A DNA stretch of 53,266 nucleotides, taken from Phycisphaerales bacterium (GTDB lineage Bacteria; Planctomycetota; Phycisphaerae; Phycisphaerales; SM1A02). Each line of letters begins with the position of its first letter. The stretch's first letter is position 1. This document shows positions 17,782 through 26,154 of this stretch, one piece after another. The notes below the pieces were generated by a model, which was not told the DNA's origin, made no database searches, and saw only the letters and a program-made list of their open reading frames with translations. The stretch covers positions 1 to 53,266 of the forward strand of contig JASMLY010000037.1 of the NCBI GenBank assembly GCA_030748455.1, written 5' to 3'. A program made the translations under genes and the position numbers.

Positions 17782-18279
17782 TCAGTCCCCGTAGGTAATC
17801 GCTCCTGTGCTCGATGAAATCGTGAGTTGATCTTCACGTTCCCGAATCCGCATACGAAGAGTTGTCTCAATCGTAAAATCTATAAGGCCACCATTTTGGT
17901 CAAACGTGATCATGTTGTTGGCAGCATTTGTTTCGATCAACACACCTTCGGCAGGTGTCCCGCGCCCAGTTCCGATTGAGAGAATGAGAGGATCAAGTGT
18001 TTCTGTTTCTAGGACAGGGGTTTCTGGATCCTCCGTTCGTGCGATGTGCCAACCAGTACCATCGTCGTGAATGACAAGTGCATATTCGTCTTCTGGGTGT
18101 GTAATAGCCAGAATTTGCGTGTGTTCTATATCACTCGTTAGTAATCTTTCTGCTGCATCAAGACGAAGAGAATCAGAATCACCAGCAAGTGGTATCGCGA
18201 GCGCAGCAAGAATAGAGAGGATCGTCAAGGCAATGAGCAATTCGATGAGTGTAAAGCCAGGGCGGTTTGATGTCGTCAT
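17782..18279 (-). CDS. Minor pseudopilin, GspH-like
   Basis: A 165-residue protein with a type IV prepilin signal: a short basic leader ending RPG, cleavage expected between Gly8 and Phe9, then FTLIELLIALTILSILAALA with Glu13 at mature position 5. The C-terminal part is beta-rich and resembles GspH/FimT-type minor pseudopilins. It is the last of four genes in an overlapping minor-pseudopilin operon (20913 down to 17782); its ATG overlaps the stop of the large GspK/PilX-like gene by four bases. The main type II secretion components are not in the window. Confidence 0.8.
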   Translation of the reverse strand: MTTSNRPGFTLIELLIALTILSILAALAIPLAGDSDSLRLDAAERLLTSDIEHTQILAITHPEDEYALVIHDDGTGWHIARTEDPETPVLETETLDPLILSIGTGRGTPAEGVLIETNAANNMITFDQNGGLIDFTIETTLRMRIREREDQLTISSSTGAITYGD

Positions 18280-19826
18280 TGTCGAATTCCACCTGCAAGT
18301 TGATTCTGATACGTGCCTCTCACTTGCTGAGCAAACAATTCCCACCTGCTTGTGTCTGCTCCGTACATCATGAGCATAAAGATAACTTCGTTTGGTCGTT
18401 CAGTGGGTTGGTCTTTCCAGTCTCGCCAATGGCTCGATGCTGTTTCATAGGGTGTTGCCCTGATCGAATCAATGACAGAATCAATCAGCCCTGCATCGAG
18501 TTGCGTAATGGTCGCAAGCTCTGGGTGTACTTCACCATTCTCGTTATACAGCGGGCTCGAATGATCTGCATACCCACCGTGATCAAGTGACGTGTCGTAA
18601 AGCAATCTTGAAGCGTCTTGCATCGAAATTTCCTCTGCGGCAATTCGGCCGCAGAGCGTTGTTACACCCTCAATGGATACATCGCTTTGTGGTGCGTAAA
18701 GTTCGGCTTTGAGTGTAGAAATCCCGCCAACTTCCCAATCATTGCTGCCATGACCGTAAAGTTGAACTCTCGTTGTATCCATCCATGATTGGATTGAACG
18801 CTGTTCATTTCCGATGTAGCTTGAGTGGATGTCAACATCACCTCCTACGTGAATTGTCAGCGTTGCAGACTCACCGAGTAAGATCGATGCGCCACTAAGT
18901 GACAAATCATGTTCGACTGTGAGTGTGACATCACCTTGGATTTCAATTGTTGTTCCGAAACCGAGGTGTACACTATCTGTGTTGTAGACACCTTGTTGAA
19001 CAATCATGTTGCGATTTCCCTCGCTTGATTGGGAATTCCCAAACGCAAAGTTTCGGATCCAATCAGAAACGGAAGAACGACCAAAGAAGGAAGACTCCGA
19101 GTTGCTCGAAAGCGTAAATGGAGTACCTTCGATAGGAGCAGTAGGGGGATCTGGTAGAACAGGATCGCTTGTAAATGTCTGCCGATCAACATTCGATGAT
19201 GCCACCATCGAAGATGCATTGTTGCGTGTATGCAGTTCCAACGTGCTCCGTTGGAATGGCGATTCAATCTCCACAGAAAGAGGATTTGTTGCAAGTGTCG
19301 CAATGCGTAAAGGATTGTTTTGAAGAGAGAGTGGGGAAGCTTGCCAAGTTTGAATAGAAGCAACGTCGTCTATTTCAATTGTAGATGTAGCAAACGCTGC
19401 ATACTCGCTGTAATCAACATCATATTCTTCTTCATTTGGAATGACAGTCGCAATAGCTTGTGTTGATTGTGAGACTTGATTAACTGTAGACGTAATCGTG
19501 ATTTCAACTTCAGATGTTTCTTCTGTGGGTGGTAAATGAGTCTCATGATCAAGGATTGCAATGGTGATGATGCCATCTCCAACCTGCAGATCTGAGACAA
19601 GCAGACCATCGATGTGCTCTGTTTGCCAATTGATGTTTGTCTCGAGGATTGCAACTGCAACTTCTAATCCAGATTCAGCAACCGCACGTGCTCGGGCAGC
19701 TGATTCGATATTGGAACTGATCGCTACGGAATTGTCTCTGCTGCCAAAATACGCAACACTCATTGTTCCTATTACTAAGATAGCAACCATGACGAACATC
19801 AATGCTATACCTCGACGTTTTTGCAT
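18276..19826 (-). CDS. Large PilX/GspK-like pilus-associated protein with beta-rich domain
   Basis: A 516-residue protein. It begins with a basic tip and a class III-like hydrophobic helix RRGIALMFVMVAILVIGTM, lacking the Glu at mature position 5; GspK and PilX-type proteins also lack it, and this allows them to cap the pseudopilus. After the helix comes a region with AESGLEVAVAILE, typical of PilX-type N-termini. From roughly residue 280 to 420 a repetitive strand-rich stretch appears (LTVEHDLSLSGASILLGE, LTIHVGGDVDIHSSYIG, AELYAPQSDVSIEGVTTL) like a beta-helix or the polymer-like domain found in some PilX-type proteins. Its start shares one base with the stop of the GspJ-like gene. Function: probably tip or adhesive part of a pseudopilus. 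Confidence 0.7.
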   Translation of the reverse strand: MQKRRGIALMFVMVAILVIGTMSVAYFGSRDNSVAISSNIESAARARAVAESGLEVAVAILETNINWQTEHIDGLLVSDLQVGDGIITIAILDHETHLPPTEETSEVEITITSTVNQVSQSTQAIATVIPNEEEYDVDYSEYAAFATSTIEIDDVASIQTWQASPLSLQNNPLRIATLATNPLSVEIESPFQRSTLELHTRNNASSMVASSNVDRQTFTSDPVLPDPPTAPIEGTPFTLSSNSESSFFGRSSVSDWIRNFAFGNSQSSEGNRNMIVQQGVYNTDSVHLGFGTTIEIQGDVTLTVEHDLSLSGASILLGESATLTIHVGGDVDIHSSYIGNEQRSIQSWMDTTRVQLYGHGSNDWEVGGISTLKAELYAPQSDVSIEGVTTLCGRIAAEEISMQDASRLLYDTSLDHGGYADHSSPLYNENGEVHPELATITQLDAGLIDSVIDSIRATPYETASSHWRDWKDQPTERPNEVIFMLMMYGADTSRWELFAQQVRGTYQNQLAGGIRQ

Positions 19827-20443
19827 TAATATTGCTCCTGTGGTAGATAGTGCTGTCGAATAGACTCGTCAATGAGTGCATCTCTCGAGTTCCCATCAGA
19901 AGTAGAGGTGGAAAACCGAATGCACGTGCGTATTGCGGAATGAAGATCTGCATCATTACACCAAATGAAGCACGTTTCTACGTGATCAATGAGATTGAAT
20001 GTGCTGATGAATGAAGAACCTTCCAAAGTTGAGAGCAACGCATCAAAATCTGTTGTTTCATCGCATTCTGTATCTGCAGCATCGATCATCGGTTGTGACC
20101 ACTCTTCAGGAAATGAAACAAATTTGACTGTGAACGTTTTTGCAACTGCGTCAAACTGTAACCACCGTACTTCTGAAGCATGAACAGTGTTACTTTCGCG
20201 GCTGTCATCGAGCCAGATCGTGAGTGATTCGTCAGTCTTATCAAGGAAACATCTCGCTGGTGCTATATATGCAGCGAGGCGAACCTGTGCTGTTGCAAGT
20301 TGTATTGCGCTTCGCCTTCCATCGTCACGAGAAGTCATGCTGTTTGAAACAGCCGCCATCATGGAAGCAATCGCAGCGCCAATCATTGCAGTGATTCCAA
20401 TTGCAATGGTCATTTCAAGCAGAGTAAGGCCGCGTCGAGTCAT
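19826..20443 (-). CDS. Minor pseudopilin, GspJ/PilW-like
   Basis: A 205-residue protein with a prepilin leader MTRRG, cleavage expected before Leu6, and the conserved Glu10 at mature position 5 in LTLLEMTIAIGITAMIGAAI. The remaining globular part is beta-rich and similar in plan to GspJ/PilW minor pseudopilins. It overlaps the upstream GspI-like gene by four bases and the downstream GspK-like gene by one base, so the four proteins are probably made in fixed ratio. Confidence 0.8.
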   Translation of the reverse strand: MTRRGLTLLEMTIAIGITAMIGAAIASMMAAVSNSMTSRDDGRRSAIQLATAQVRLAAYIAPARCFLDKTDESLTIWLDDSRESNTVHASEVRWLQFDAVAKTFTVKFVSFPEEWSQPMIDAADTECDETTDFDALLSTLEGSSFISTFNLIDHVETCFIWCNDADLHSAIRTCIRFSTSTSDGNSRDALIDESIRQHYLPQEQY

Positions 20444-20913
20444 GAGCTTGGCTCCGCAATGAATCGTTCAATTGTGGATAATGAACGACCATCTTTGTTA
20501 AAGGTCGTAACTTGGATCGTTTTACCCTTGATATAGATTTGCAGTGCATCAATAAACACTTCTTTTGGAGCGATCCCGACAGAGCGACCAATATGTTCCC
20601 AGTCGCCATCTAGCAACGCACCCGTTGGATCTTGAAGCGTTCCGATTTCTTCACGATACCCATTCCAAGTTTCTAACTTGTCCCACTCCTCCTCACCGAT
20701 TTGCGAGAGTAGGGACTCGGCAGCGATGCTTGCTACAACTCGTTCACGAGTTTCAAGGTTCTGTTGTTGTGCAGCAACAATTGCTTGGGTAATCGAACTC
20801 ACGGCGAGCGTAAGGAGTGCAACAGCGATCATAACTTCGAGAAGGGCGATCCCTCGGATCCCACGCACTCTATGACGAGCTGTCTGAGATAGTTGATTCG
20901 TTGCACAGAACAT
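20440..20913 (-). CDS. Minor pseudopilin, GspI/PilV-like
   Basis: A 157-residue protein, first gene of the minor-pseudopilin operon. The leader is long and basic (21 residues ending GIRG) and is followed by IALLEVMIAVALLTLAVSSI with Glu26 at mature position 5. The order GspI, GspJ, GspK, GspH-like in this operon resembles the tip-complex genes of type II secretion systems. The upstream 213-base region is shared with the divergent lptF gene. Confidence 0.78.
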   Translation of the reverse strand: MFCATNQLSQTARHRVRGIRGIALLEVMIAVALLTLAVSSITQAIVAAQQQNLETRERVVASIAAESLLSQIGEEEWDKLETWNGYREEIGTLQDPTGALLDGDWEHIGRSVGIAPKEVFIDALQIYIKGKTIQVTTFNKDGRSLSTIERFIAEPSS

Positions 20914-21047
20914 GCAGAACTCATCGAAGTGATCGTTCTTACCCTATAGATTGGAATTGTTACATTGTTGATTCATGGACGCTCTAATCGATGTATGTTG
21001 GTTTTCTTACCTAAACTCCCAATTTCGTAGTCCGATAACCCGCAGGC

Positions 21048-21090
21048 ACCCATCCATCAAAGCACCCTCAACTCAAAGGTGGGGATGGGT
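21048..21090. promoter_or_regulatory. Inverted repeat in the lptF / pseudopilin divergent promoter region
   Basis: ACCCATCC (21048-21055) is repeated inverted as GGATGGGT (21083-21090), with an inner CACC/GGTG pair. The right arm touches a TTGCGT hexamer (21090-21095) that could be the lptF -35. If transcription starts close to the lptF ATG, this repeat acts as DNA, for example as an operator, rather than as an RNA hairpin. The rest of 20914-21126 shows nothing else recognisable. Confidence 0.35.
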
Positions 21091-21117
21091 TGCGTTTGCC
21101 CATGGTTTCGTCATAAT
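21090..21117 (+). promoter_or_regulatory. Promoter for lptF
   Basis: TTGCGT (21090-21095) and CATAAT (21112-21117) are separated by 16 bases. The -10 ends nine bases before the lptF ATG and no Shine-Dalgarno lies between, so the message would be nearly leaderless. Confidence 0.45.
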
Positions 21118-21126
21118 GCCTGCACT

Positions 21127-22716
21127 ATGCCGTGGCGGCTCTATCGATATATGCTTGTAGACATGCTTCGGCAATTTGTAATTACCGCAGCTGTCTTGGT
21201 CGTTGTTATCGCCTTTGGAGCAGCGATCAAGCCATTATCCAACGATAGCCTCATATCTCCACTCGATGCAGCGACATTTGTTGTGTATGCGATGGTTCCA
21301 ATGTTGCAGTTTGCCCTCCCTTTTGCAGCAGCCTTTGCGGTGACTCTGACGTTTCATCGGCTCTCTCAAGACAATGAAATCATCGCCATGGCAGTTGCTG
21401 GTCAATCTTACATGGGGATTTTGGCACCATTTGCTGCACTTGGGCTTTCACTCACGCTTCTCTTAGGTGTGTTGACACAGTGGGTCATCCCTAGCTTTAT
21501 AGGGAAGATGACAGAATCTCTCGCTGCAGACATGCCAAGAATGTTGACGAGATCGATTCAACAGCACGCCCCATTTGTTCAAGGAAATTTAGTTATCTGG
21601 GCTGAAAAAGTGTTTCTTGGTGGAGACGATGGAGAGAGAATCGTTTTAGATCGAGCCGCAGTTGCCAAAGTCGACGAACAACATCGACCAACCATGTACC
21701 TCACTTCATCAGCGACTTCAATTGATGTGGTGAAAGATTTGAATGACTCATCCTTGCTTGTTCGGTCAAAGAATTCTGTGCAATGGACTGACGAAGGACA
21801 AGGTGCAGGTTCCACTCGTGGGGCAGTTGAAAGCGAGCTCTCACATGCGATCGGGATTAGTTCAGAAACAAGTCGACGTCCATCTTCGATGACTAGAAGC
21901 GAGTTGTTACAAGTTGAATCCGATACATTGCTCTACCCTCCAATTGATCAAGCAGCGGATCAACTTCGAAACCTTCTCGTTCTACGAGAGTACTGGCAAG
22001 CATTGACAAAACATTTCAATGCAAAAAAAGAAATACAGTTTCATACGAGCAACAGCGCGCAAGCGTTCATCGTTCGTTCAGATCGGTGCACAGGTGGAAC
22101 ATTCCGTGGTTCCATCGAAGTGGAGATGCAACGTAGAAACGGTGAAAAAAGCATCCTTGTTCCAGCAACTGCTCGATTACAAGCAGAGTTACAAGAAGGC
22201 GATATAGAAACTCTAACGCTTGCCTTATCAGATGTACGAGTTGGAGTTGGAGAAGTTGGTGAGAATCGAAGAACAGAATTACGTATTCAAGATTTGACAG
22301 TGGATGCTGACATTGCCATGCCCAACATTGAGAAAAACATTCCAGAACTTCTTACACGCGCAAAGGAATTCGAGAAAGGATCAATTCCACGAGCGGCAAA
22401 TCGGCTAGAAGTCCAAATTGAGAGGCTACATCTCCAAGTGCTGAGTAGAGTTAACCAGAGATGGGCTATGAGCGCAAGCGCATTTTTGATTGTTTTGTTT
22501 GGGTCTATGACAGCAATTCTTTTCCGAGAAAAGACAGCGTTGGCTACATTCACAAAAGTGTTCTTTCCTACTGTCATCGCAATTATTCTCGTTTTCGCAG
22601 GGGGCCAGATCGTTCGGGATGGAAGAGTTGGTTTTGGGTTTGGTGTGATGTGGTCAGGAAACACAGGGGTTCTTCTGCTCATTCTTTACACTTGGAAACA
22701 ATTGAGGTGCCATTAA
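21127..22716 (+). CDS. lptF: LPS export permease LptF (YjgP/YjgQ family)
   Basis: A 529-residue inner-membrane protein with the YjgP/YjgQ plan: transmembrane helices near the N-terminus (MLVDMLRQFVITAAVLVVVIAFGAA, then PMLQFALPFAAAFAVTL and ILAPFAALGLSLTLLLGVL), a large periplasmic beta-jellyroll region, and C-terminal helices. With LptG and LptB2 it draws lipopolysaccharide from the inner membrane and passes it to LptC and LptA. It is longer than the E. coli protein (366 aa), the extra length being in the periplasmic part. ATG 21127 is chosen over 21079 because it directly precedes PWRLYRYML, the usual LptF start, and follows a -10 hexamer. The next gene is lptG. Confidence 0.85.
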   Translation: MPWRLYRYMLVDMLRQFVITAAVLVVVIAFGAAIKPLSNDSLISPLDAATFVVYAMVPMLQFALPFAAAFAVTLTFHRLSQDNEIIAMAVAGQSYMGILAPFAALGLSLTLLLGVLTQWVIPSFIGKMTESLAADMPRMLTRSIQQHAPFVQGNLVIWAEKVFLGGDDGERIVLDRAAVAKVDEQHRPTMYLTSSATSIDVVKDLNDSSLLVRSKNSVQWTDEGQGAGSTRGAVESELSHAIGISSETSRRPSSMTRSELLQVESDTLLYPPIDQAADQLRNLLVLREYWQALTKHFNAKKEIQFHTSNSAQAFIVRSDRCTGGTFRGSIEVEMQRRNGEKSILVPATARLQAELQEGDIETLTLALSDVRVGVGEVGENRRTELRIQDLTVDADIAMPNIEKNIPELLTRAKEFEKGSIPRAANRLEVQIERLHLQVLSRVNQRWAMSASAFLIVLFGSMTAILFREKTALATFTKVFFPTVIAIILVFAGGQIVRDGRVGFGFGVMWSGNTGVLLLILYTWKQLRCH

Positions 22717-23844
22717 ATGCGTACGTTGACACGCTCAATTGTGATCAGAATGGTAAAGAACTTTGTTATTCTATTCGTCCTGCTGTTTGTACTTGGTTCA
22801 ATGATTGATTTAATTGTCAATCTTGAAGAATTTGACAAAGCGGCAACACAGATGTCTGAGGGCAAGGGATTTTTTGCAAGAATTTATTCAATTTTCTTTG
22901 TAGCGTTTGGATTTGAAGGTCCTCGTATCTTTCAGGTTTTTGCTTATTTTCACGGGCTAATCGCGATTGGTGCTATGGGATTCACTGCATCTCAAATGTG
23001 GAAATCACGAGAGTTTATCGCGATGATGGCAGCTGGAATTTCTCTCAGAACGGTCGCAATGCCATTCATTGTTGTTACGATCTGCATTAGCGGTGTTGCT
23101 CTGTTGAATCAAGAACTCATGTTGCCAAAGGTCGCCCCACTTTTGCTCCGATCGCACAGTGAAGTTGGAAGTGAATCCGTTGAGGCGTTCCCTGTTCCAT
23201 TTACTCCAGATAAAAATAAAACATTATTGATTGCATCATCACTTGATCCAGTCACAGGCGATCTTCTCTACCCAACTTTTTTGATTCGAAATGACACTGG
23301 GCAGATGGTAGGTCGAGTCTATGCAACAAGTGGTACATGGGATGAAACAAGACAAGGTTGGCTTCTAGAAAATGGGAAGTCATCTGAAATTTCTACAGAA
23401 GATGCACTGCACAATAGGGTCTCTGCGTTTGCACCAGTCGATGTAGAATTTTTTGAAACAGATCTATCTCCGCACCTGCTGACACTTCACAGATATGGAC
23501 AATATCTTGGTTTATTGGGGATTTCTCAACTCAACCAGATGTTAGAAACAGTCGGAACTTTCGATAGAGCGCAACTTTCTCGACATTGGTATTCGAGGTT
23601 TTCAACAATCGCGATGAATATTCTTGCAATGTTCATTGTGATTCCATTTTTTGTAACGAAGGATCAGATATCTATCGTGAGACAATCGCTTTGGTGTGCA
23701 GCAGTCGCAATTGCAATTTTGTTTGGTGGATCCTTTTTGATGTTGATGGCGTTTTCAGGAATACCATCGGTTGTTAGTGTATTCTTGCCTGCGTTGTTAT
23801 TGATTCCAGTCGCGTTTGTACGAATGACCGCATTACATACTTAA
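22717..23844 (+). CDS. lptG: LPS export permease LptG (YjgP/YjgQ family)
   Basis: A 375-residue partner of LptF, starting on the base after the lptF stop codon. It shows the same plan: N-terminal helix VIRMVKNFVILFVLLFVLGSM, a second helical pair with GLIAIGAMGFTASQM and the conserved MMAAGISL segment, a periplasmic domain, and C-terminal helices. The pair implies an outer membrane with LPS. It converges with the PPIase gene; a nine-pair imperfect inverted repeat (23839-23847 with 23867-23875) covers both stops but has no T-run. Confidence 0.85.
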   Translation: MRTLTRSIVIRMVKNFVILFVLLFVLGSMIDLIVNLEEFDKAATQMSEGKGFFARIYSIFFVAFGFEGPRIFQVFAYFHGLIAIGAMGFTASQMWKSREFIAMMAAGISLRTVAMPFIVVTICISGVALLNQELMLPKVAPLLLRSHSEVGSESVEAFPVPFTPDKNKTLLIASSLDPVTGDLLYPTFLIRNDTGQMVGRVYATSGTWDETRQGWLLENGKSSEISTEDALHNRVSAFAPVDVEFFETDLSPHLLTLHRYGQYLGLLGISQLNQMLETVGTFDRAQLSRHWYSRFSTIAMNILAMFIVIPFFVTKDQISIVRQSLWCAAVAIAILFGGSFLMLMAFSGIPSVVSVFLPALLLIPVAFVRMTALHT

Positions 23845-23850
23845 ACGTAA

Positions 23851-24786
23851 CTATCTGTTAAGCGTTCGTTTGAGTGTAGTATCAATGATCGTTGCACGAA
23901 TGTTCTCTTGCAGGGAATTTGAAAGTTTTTCCATTTCAAGTTGTTCAATGGCGAGTCGACTGAGTAGTTCCATTTTTCCCTCTACATCCGAAAGTATCGC
24001 TGTCGGTTTGGATGGTGCACTCGTGACGGTAACGAGAATCCAGCGATCGCCGATCAAAATAGGTTCGGAGCATTGCCCTATCGGTAAAGATTGAATTCGT
24101 TCACGAACAGATGATGGCCACGCAGGATCGACTGGGCTGATTGGTTCTACGACTCCGCCGTTTGCCGAACTTTGATCGATCGAATGTGTTGCTGCAATTG
24201 TTGAAAAAGGTATTCCCTCATTAATTTTGTTTGTCGCAGTTGTCGCTTCCTCAAGTGTCGAAGTTACGATGATGCGTGTTGGGTATCTAGGCCCATGGAT
24301 CAGCGCAAACATGCGGTGTATGGAATCTTCAGTGATGGTTACATTCTGTTGAATGAGTTTTCGAAGACCTGCATTTCGAACACAGAGTGAATCAAACCGT
24401 TCTTTTCCGTATCCCCGAATATCTAGCATTTTTTCAAGTTCCCTCTGAGATTGATCACCCGTTGTGTTGAGTAGGACTTGTTTTTCATACGCAATCTCAT
24501 CTGGGATCACGGGTGGGAAACCATTGCGTTGCAAAGAATCTTCAATCATGTACCCAAGGGCGATTTCATGGAATATTTCTTTACCTTTGGCTTCTACGAG
24601 AAAGGGCCACATCTCTTCGAGACGTACTGGTTGTCCTGAAACAATGCAAACCGCTCTCGATGGCGTTGCATTGATCGATTTCTGGGTTGTGTGGTTCTGC
24701 ATCGCGGTCTTTTGACCGCAACCCACCAATAGGGGGAAAATCATTGTGACAAAGGCGAGCTGGGCGAGTATTCTGTGTGAGACCAT
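23851..24786 (-). CDS. PpiC/SurA-type peptidyl-prolyl isomerase lipoprotein
   Basis: A 311-residue exported protein with a lipobox PLLVGC (Cys23). A SurA/PrsA-like N-terminal helical region follows, with an LEEMWPFLVEAKG segment, then a parvulin-like domain from about residue 165 (YPTRIIVTSTLEEATTATNKI, ATHSIDQSSANGGVVEPISP, LPIGQCSEPILIGDRWILVTV) that retains most of the parvulin pattern. It probably helps fold proteins crossing the periplasm. Its ATG lies on the opposite strand of the ATG of the divergent zinc-ribbon gene, both within CCATGG. The next in-frame ATG would leave too short a signal peptide, so this start stands. Confidence 0.85.
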   Translation of the reverse strand: MVSHRILAQLAFVTMIFPLLVGCGQKTAMQNHTTQKSINATPSRAVCIVSGQPVRLEEMWPFLVEAKGKEIFHEIALGYMIEDSLQRNGFPPVIPDEIAYEKQVLLNTTGDQSQRELEKMLDIRGYGKERFDSLCVRNAGLRKLIQQNVTITEDSIHRMFALIHGPRYPTRIIVTSTLEEATTATNKINEGIPFSTIAATHSIDQSSANGGVVEPISPVDPAWPSSVRERIQSLPIGQCSEPILIGDRWILVTVTSAPSKPTAILSDVEGKMELLSRLAIEQLEMEKLSNSLQENIRATIIDTTLKRTLNR

Positions 24787-24808
24787 GGCAAAGCAAAGGA
24801 TACTCGCC
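24763..24808. promoter_or_regulatory. Symmetric divergent start-codon region with mirrored -10-like elements
   Basis: GGCGAGTAT (24763-24771) is repeated inverted as ATACTCGCC (24800-24808). The centre of this perfect 9-bp inverted repeat, 24785.5, is exactly the centre of CCATGG, which holds both start codons (plus strand 24785, minus strand 24786). Each arm continues into TATTCT or TATCCT, a -10-like hexamer that ends ten bases before the respective ATG. This could be a back-to-back pair of near-leaderless promoters, a dimer-binding operator, or both. Confidence 0.5.
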
Positions 24809-25480
24809 TGCCCCCTTTGTGGGGAGACCCAATACGAACAATCAACATGTAGGCAGTGCGAAGGAGCACTCGACCCTGATGGCCTTTTGCTTGCAGAAGC
24901 ATCTTTTGGACCTTGGTATGTTCGTGATGAGCAGAATCCATTCGCTCCTGGAATGACCTATGACATACTCGTTCAGAGGGTCAGAACTCAGACGATCCAT
25001 CCCTATACGCTTGTACGGGGGCCAACCACGAGGCAGTTGTGGATCGTCGCCAAACGAGTTCCAGGAATCGCCCATTTACTTGGTCGGTGCCATAAATGTG
25101 ACGAACATGTAGATGCACAAGAGCGGGGGTGTCCGTTTTGCAAGACAGCGTTTGGAGGCTATAGGGATCGTGATTCTTTGGGACTAGAGAAGAAGGGACA
25201 GCAGAAAGTTGAGGCTGAGGGTGTGTCATCCTTTTTGGGAGATACTGCGATTTTTGATACGTGCTCACAACCGCTGACACCTCAAAAGAACGCGAACGGT
25301 TCTTCTGAAACGAAACCAATGCGTGATGTTGTCTCTGATGAAGATACTCCTGGGAGTCCTGCGTTTCGTGCTCTACAAAGGAGAATTGCACAGTTGCAAC
25401 GGAGGAATAGAGCTCTAGCGATCGCTACGAGTATCGTGGCTCTTGCTTTGGTGATCGCAGTGATACAACTTGCCTTGTAG
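24785..25480 (+). CDS. Zinc-ribbon / GYF-like domain protein with C-terminal membrane anchor
   Basis: A 231-residue protein of unknown function. A four-Cys zinc ribbon (Cys9, Cys12, Cys22, Cys25) leads; residues 44-97 (from WYVRD to IAHLL) look like a GYF_2-type domain, and a second zinc ribbon follows (Cys102, Cys105, Cys116, Cys119). A low-complexity linker leads to a basic coiled coil (RRIAQLQRRNRAL) and one C-terminal transmembrane helix ending at the last residue, so the protein is probably tail-anchored with the domains in the cytoplasm. ATG 24785 is preferred; an upstream GTG (24746) would run deep into the divergent gene. Confidence 0.7.
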   Translation: MAKQRILACPLCGETQYEQSTCRQCEGALDPDGLLLAEASFGPWYVRDEQNPFAPGMTYDILVQRVRTQTIHPYTLVRGPTTRQLWIVAKRVPGIAHLLGRCHKCDEHVDAQERGCPFCKTAFGGYRDRDSLGLEKKGQQKVEAEGVSSFLGDTAIFDTCSQPLTPQKNANGSSETKPMRDVVSDEDTPGSPAFRALQRRIAQLQRRNRALAIATSIVALALVIAVIQLAL

Positions 25481-25560
25481 CAACTGGTTTGGGCAGTACT
25501 CAGTTACCGGACTTACAAACAGAGATTATCGTAGCAGGGGCAATCATGCCGATGGCATCT

Positions 25561-25576
25561 TGGCTGTCATATCGCA
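25561..25576 (+). promoter_or_regulatory. Sigma-54-like promoter upstream of fliW
   Basis: TGGCTGTCATATCGCA has GG and GC dinucleotides with the ten-base separation required by sigma-54 (-24/-12), and keeps TGGC and GCA of the consensus TGGCAC-N5-TTGCA, but not the full middle. It lies 111 bases before the fliW ATG, inside a 206-base gap (25481-25686) where nothing else was recognised. A sigma-54-type activator gene exists at 16402-17766. Confidence 0.3.
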
Positions 25577-25686
25577 CAGCGGGATCAGTGTTGCGGCTCT
25601 CACTGGTTTCACCTCGGACAGGATGTTCGCTCGCAAAGGTTGCGAGGACCGAAGGATAGAGTCAGACCGCGAGGATTGCGACACAC

Positions 25687-26130
25687 ATGAAGGTGCAAAC
25701 AACGAGATTTGGTTCAGTAGAAGTTGATGCCACGAGAATCATTGAATTTCCCTCTGGATTACTTGGTTTTTCAAGTTATAACACGTATGCATTGTTACAA
25801 CCTGATGATGATGGACTTTTTTATTGGCTCCAATCTACTGAAGCACCAGAGTTAGCATTTGTCGTGACGGATCCTTCGGCTTGGGTACCTGAGTACAAAG
25901 CCAATGTCAGGAAAGAGCAAATGGATGAGTTACAGCTTTCAAACTTAGATGGAGCTCAAACGTTTGTCATTGTCAATAAATATGACCTTGCCTTAACCGT
26001 GAATTTGCAAGGTCCGATCGTCGTAAATTTAGCAAGCAGAAAAGCGATGCAACTTGTCTTGGTGGACAAGCGATGGACAACTCGTCATGAGATTGTTCGT
26101 ATTGCTTCGGAGCAACGCGTATCTGCTTAG
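25687..26130 (+). CDS. fliW: Flagellar assembly factor FliW
   Basis: A 147-residue protein of the FliW family, with the N-terminal TTRFGSVEVDATRIIEFPSGLLGF, the central FYWLQSTEAPELAFVV and the C-terminal VNLQGPIVVNLASRKAMQLVL. FliW binds flagellin and, at a separate site, CsrA, relieving CsrA repression of flagellin translation when flagellin is low outside. csrA follows 76 bases downstream, the standard arrangement. No other flagellar gene is in the window. A GAGG sits rather far (12 bases) from the ATG. Confidence 0.95.
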   Translation: MKVQTTRFGSVEVDATRIIEFPSGLLGFSSYNTYALLQPDDDGLFYWLQSTEAPELAFVVTDPSAWVPEYKANVRKEQMDELQLSNLDGAQTFVIVNKYDLALTVNLQGPIVVNLASRKAMQLVLVDKRWTTRHEIVRIASEQRVSA

Positions 26131-26154
26131 GTTGAGTTACATGGGTACGTTCAT

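Noticed and set aside
23839..23875. Intrinsic terminator between lptG and the PPIase gene
   Set aside because: A nine-pair imperfect stem exists but the loop is long (about 19 bases) and there is no T-run on either strand.
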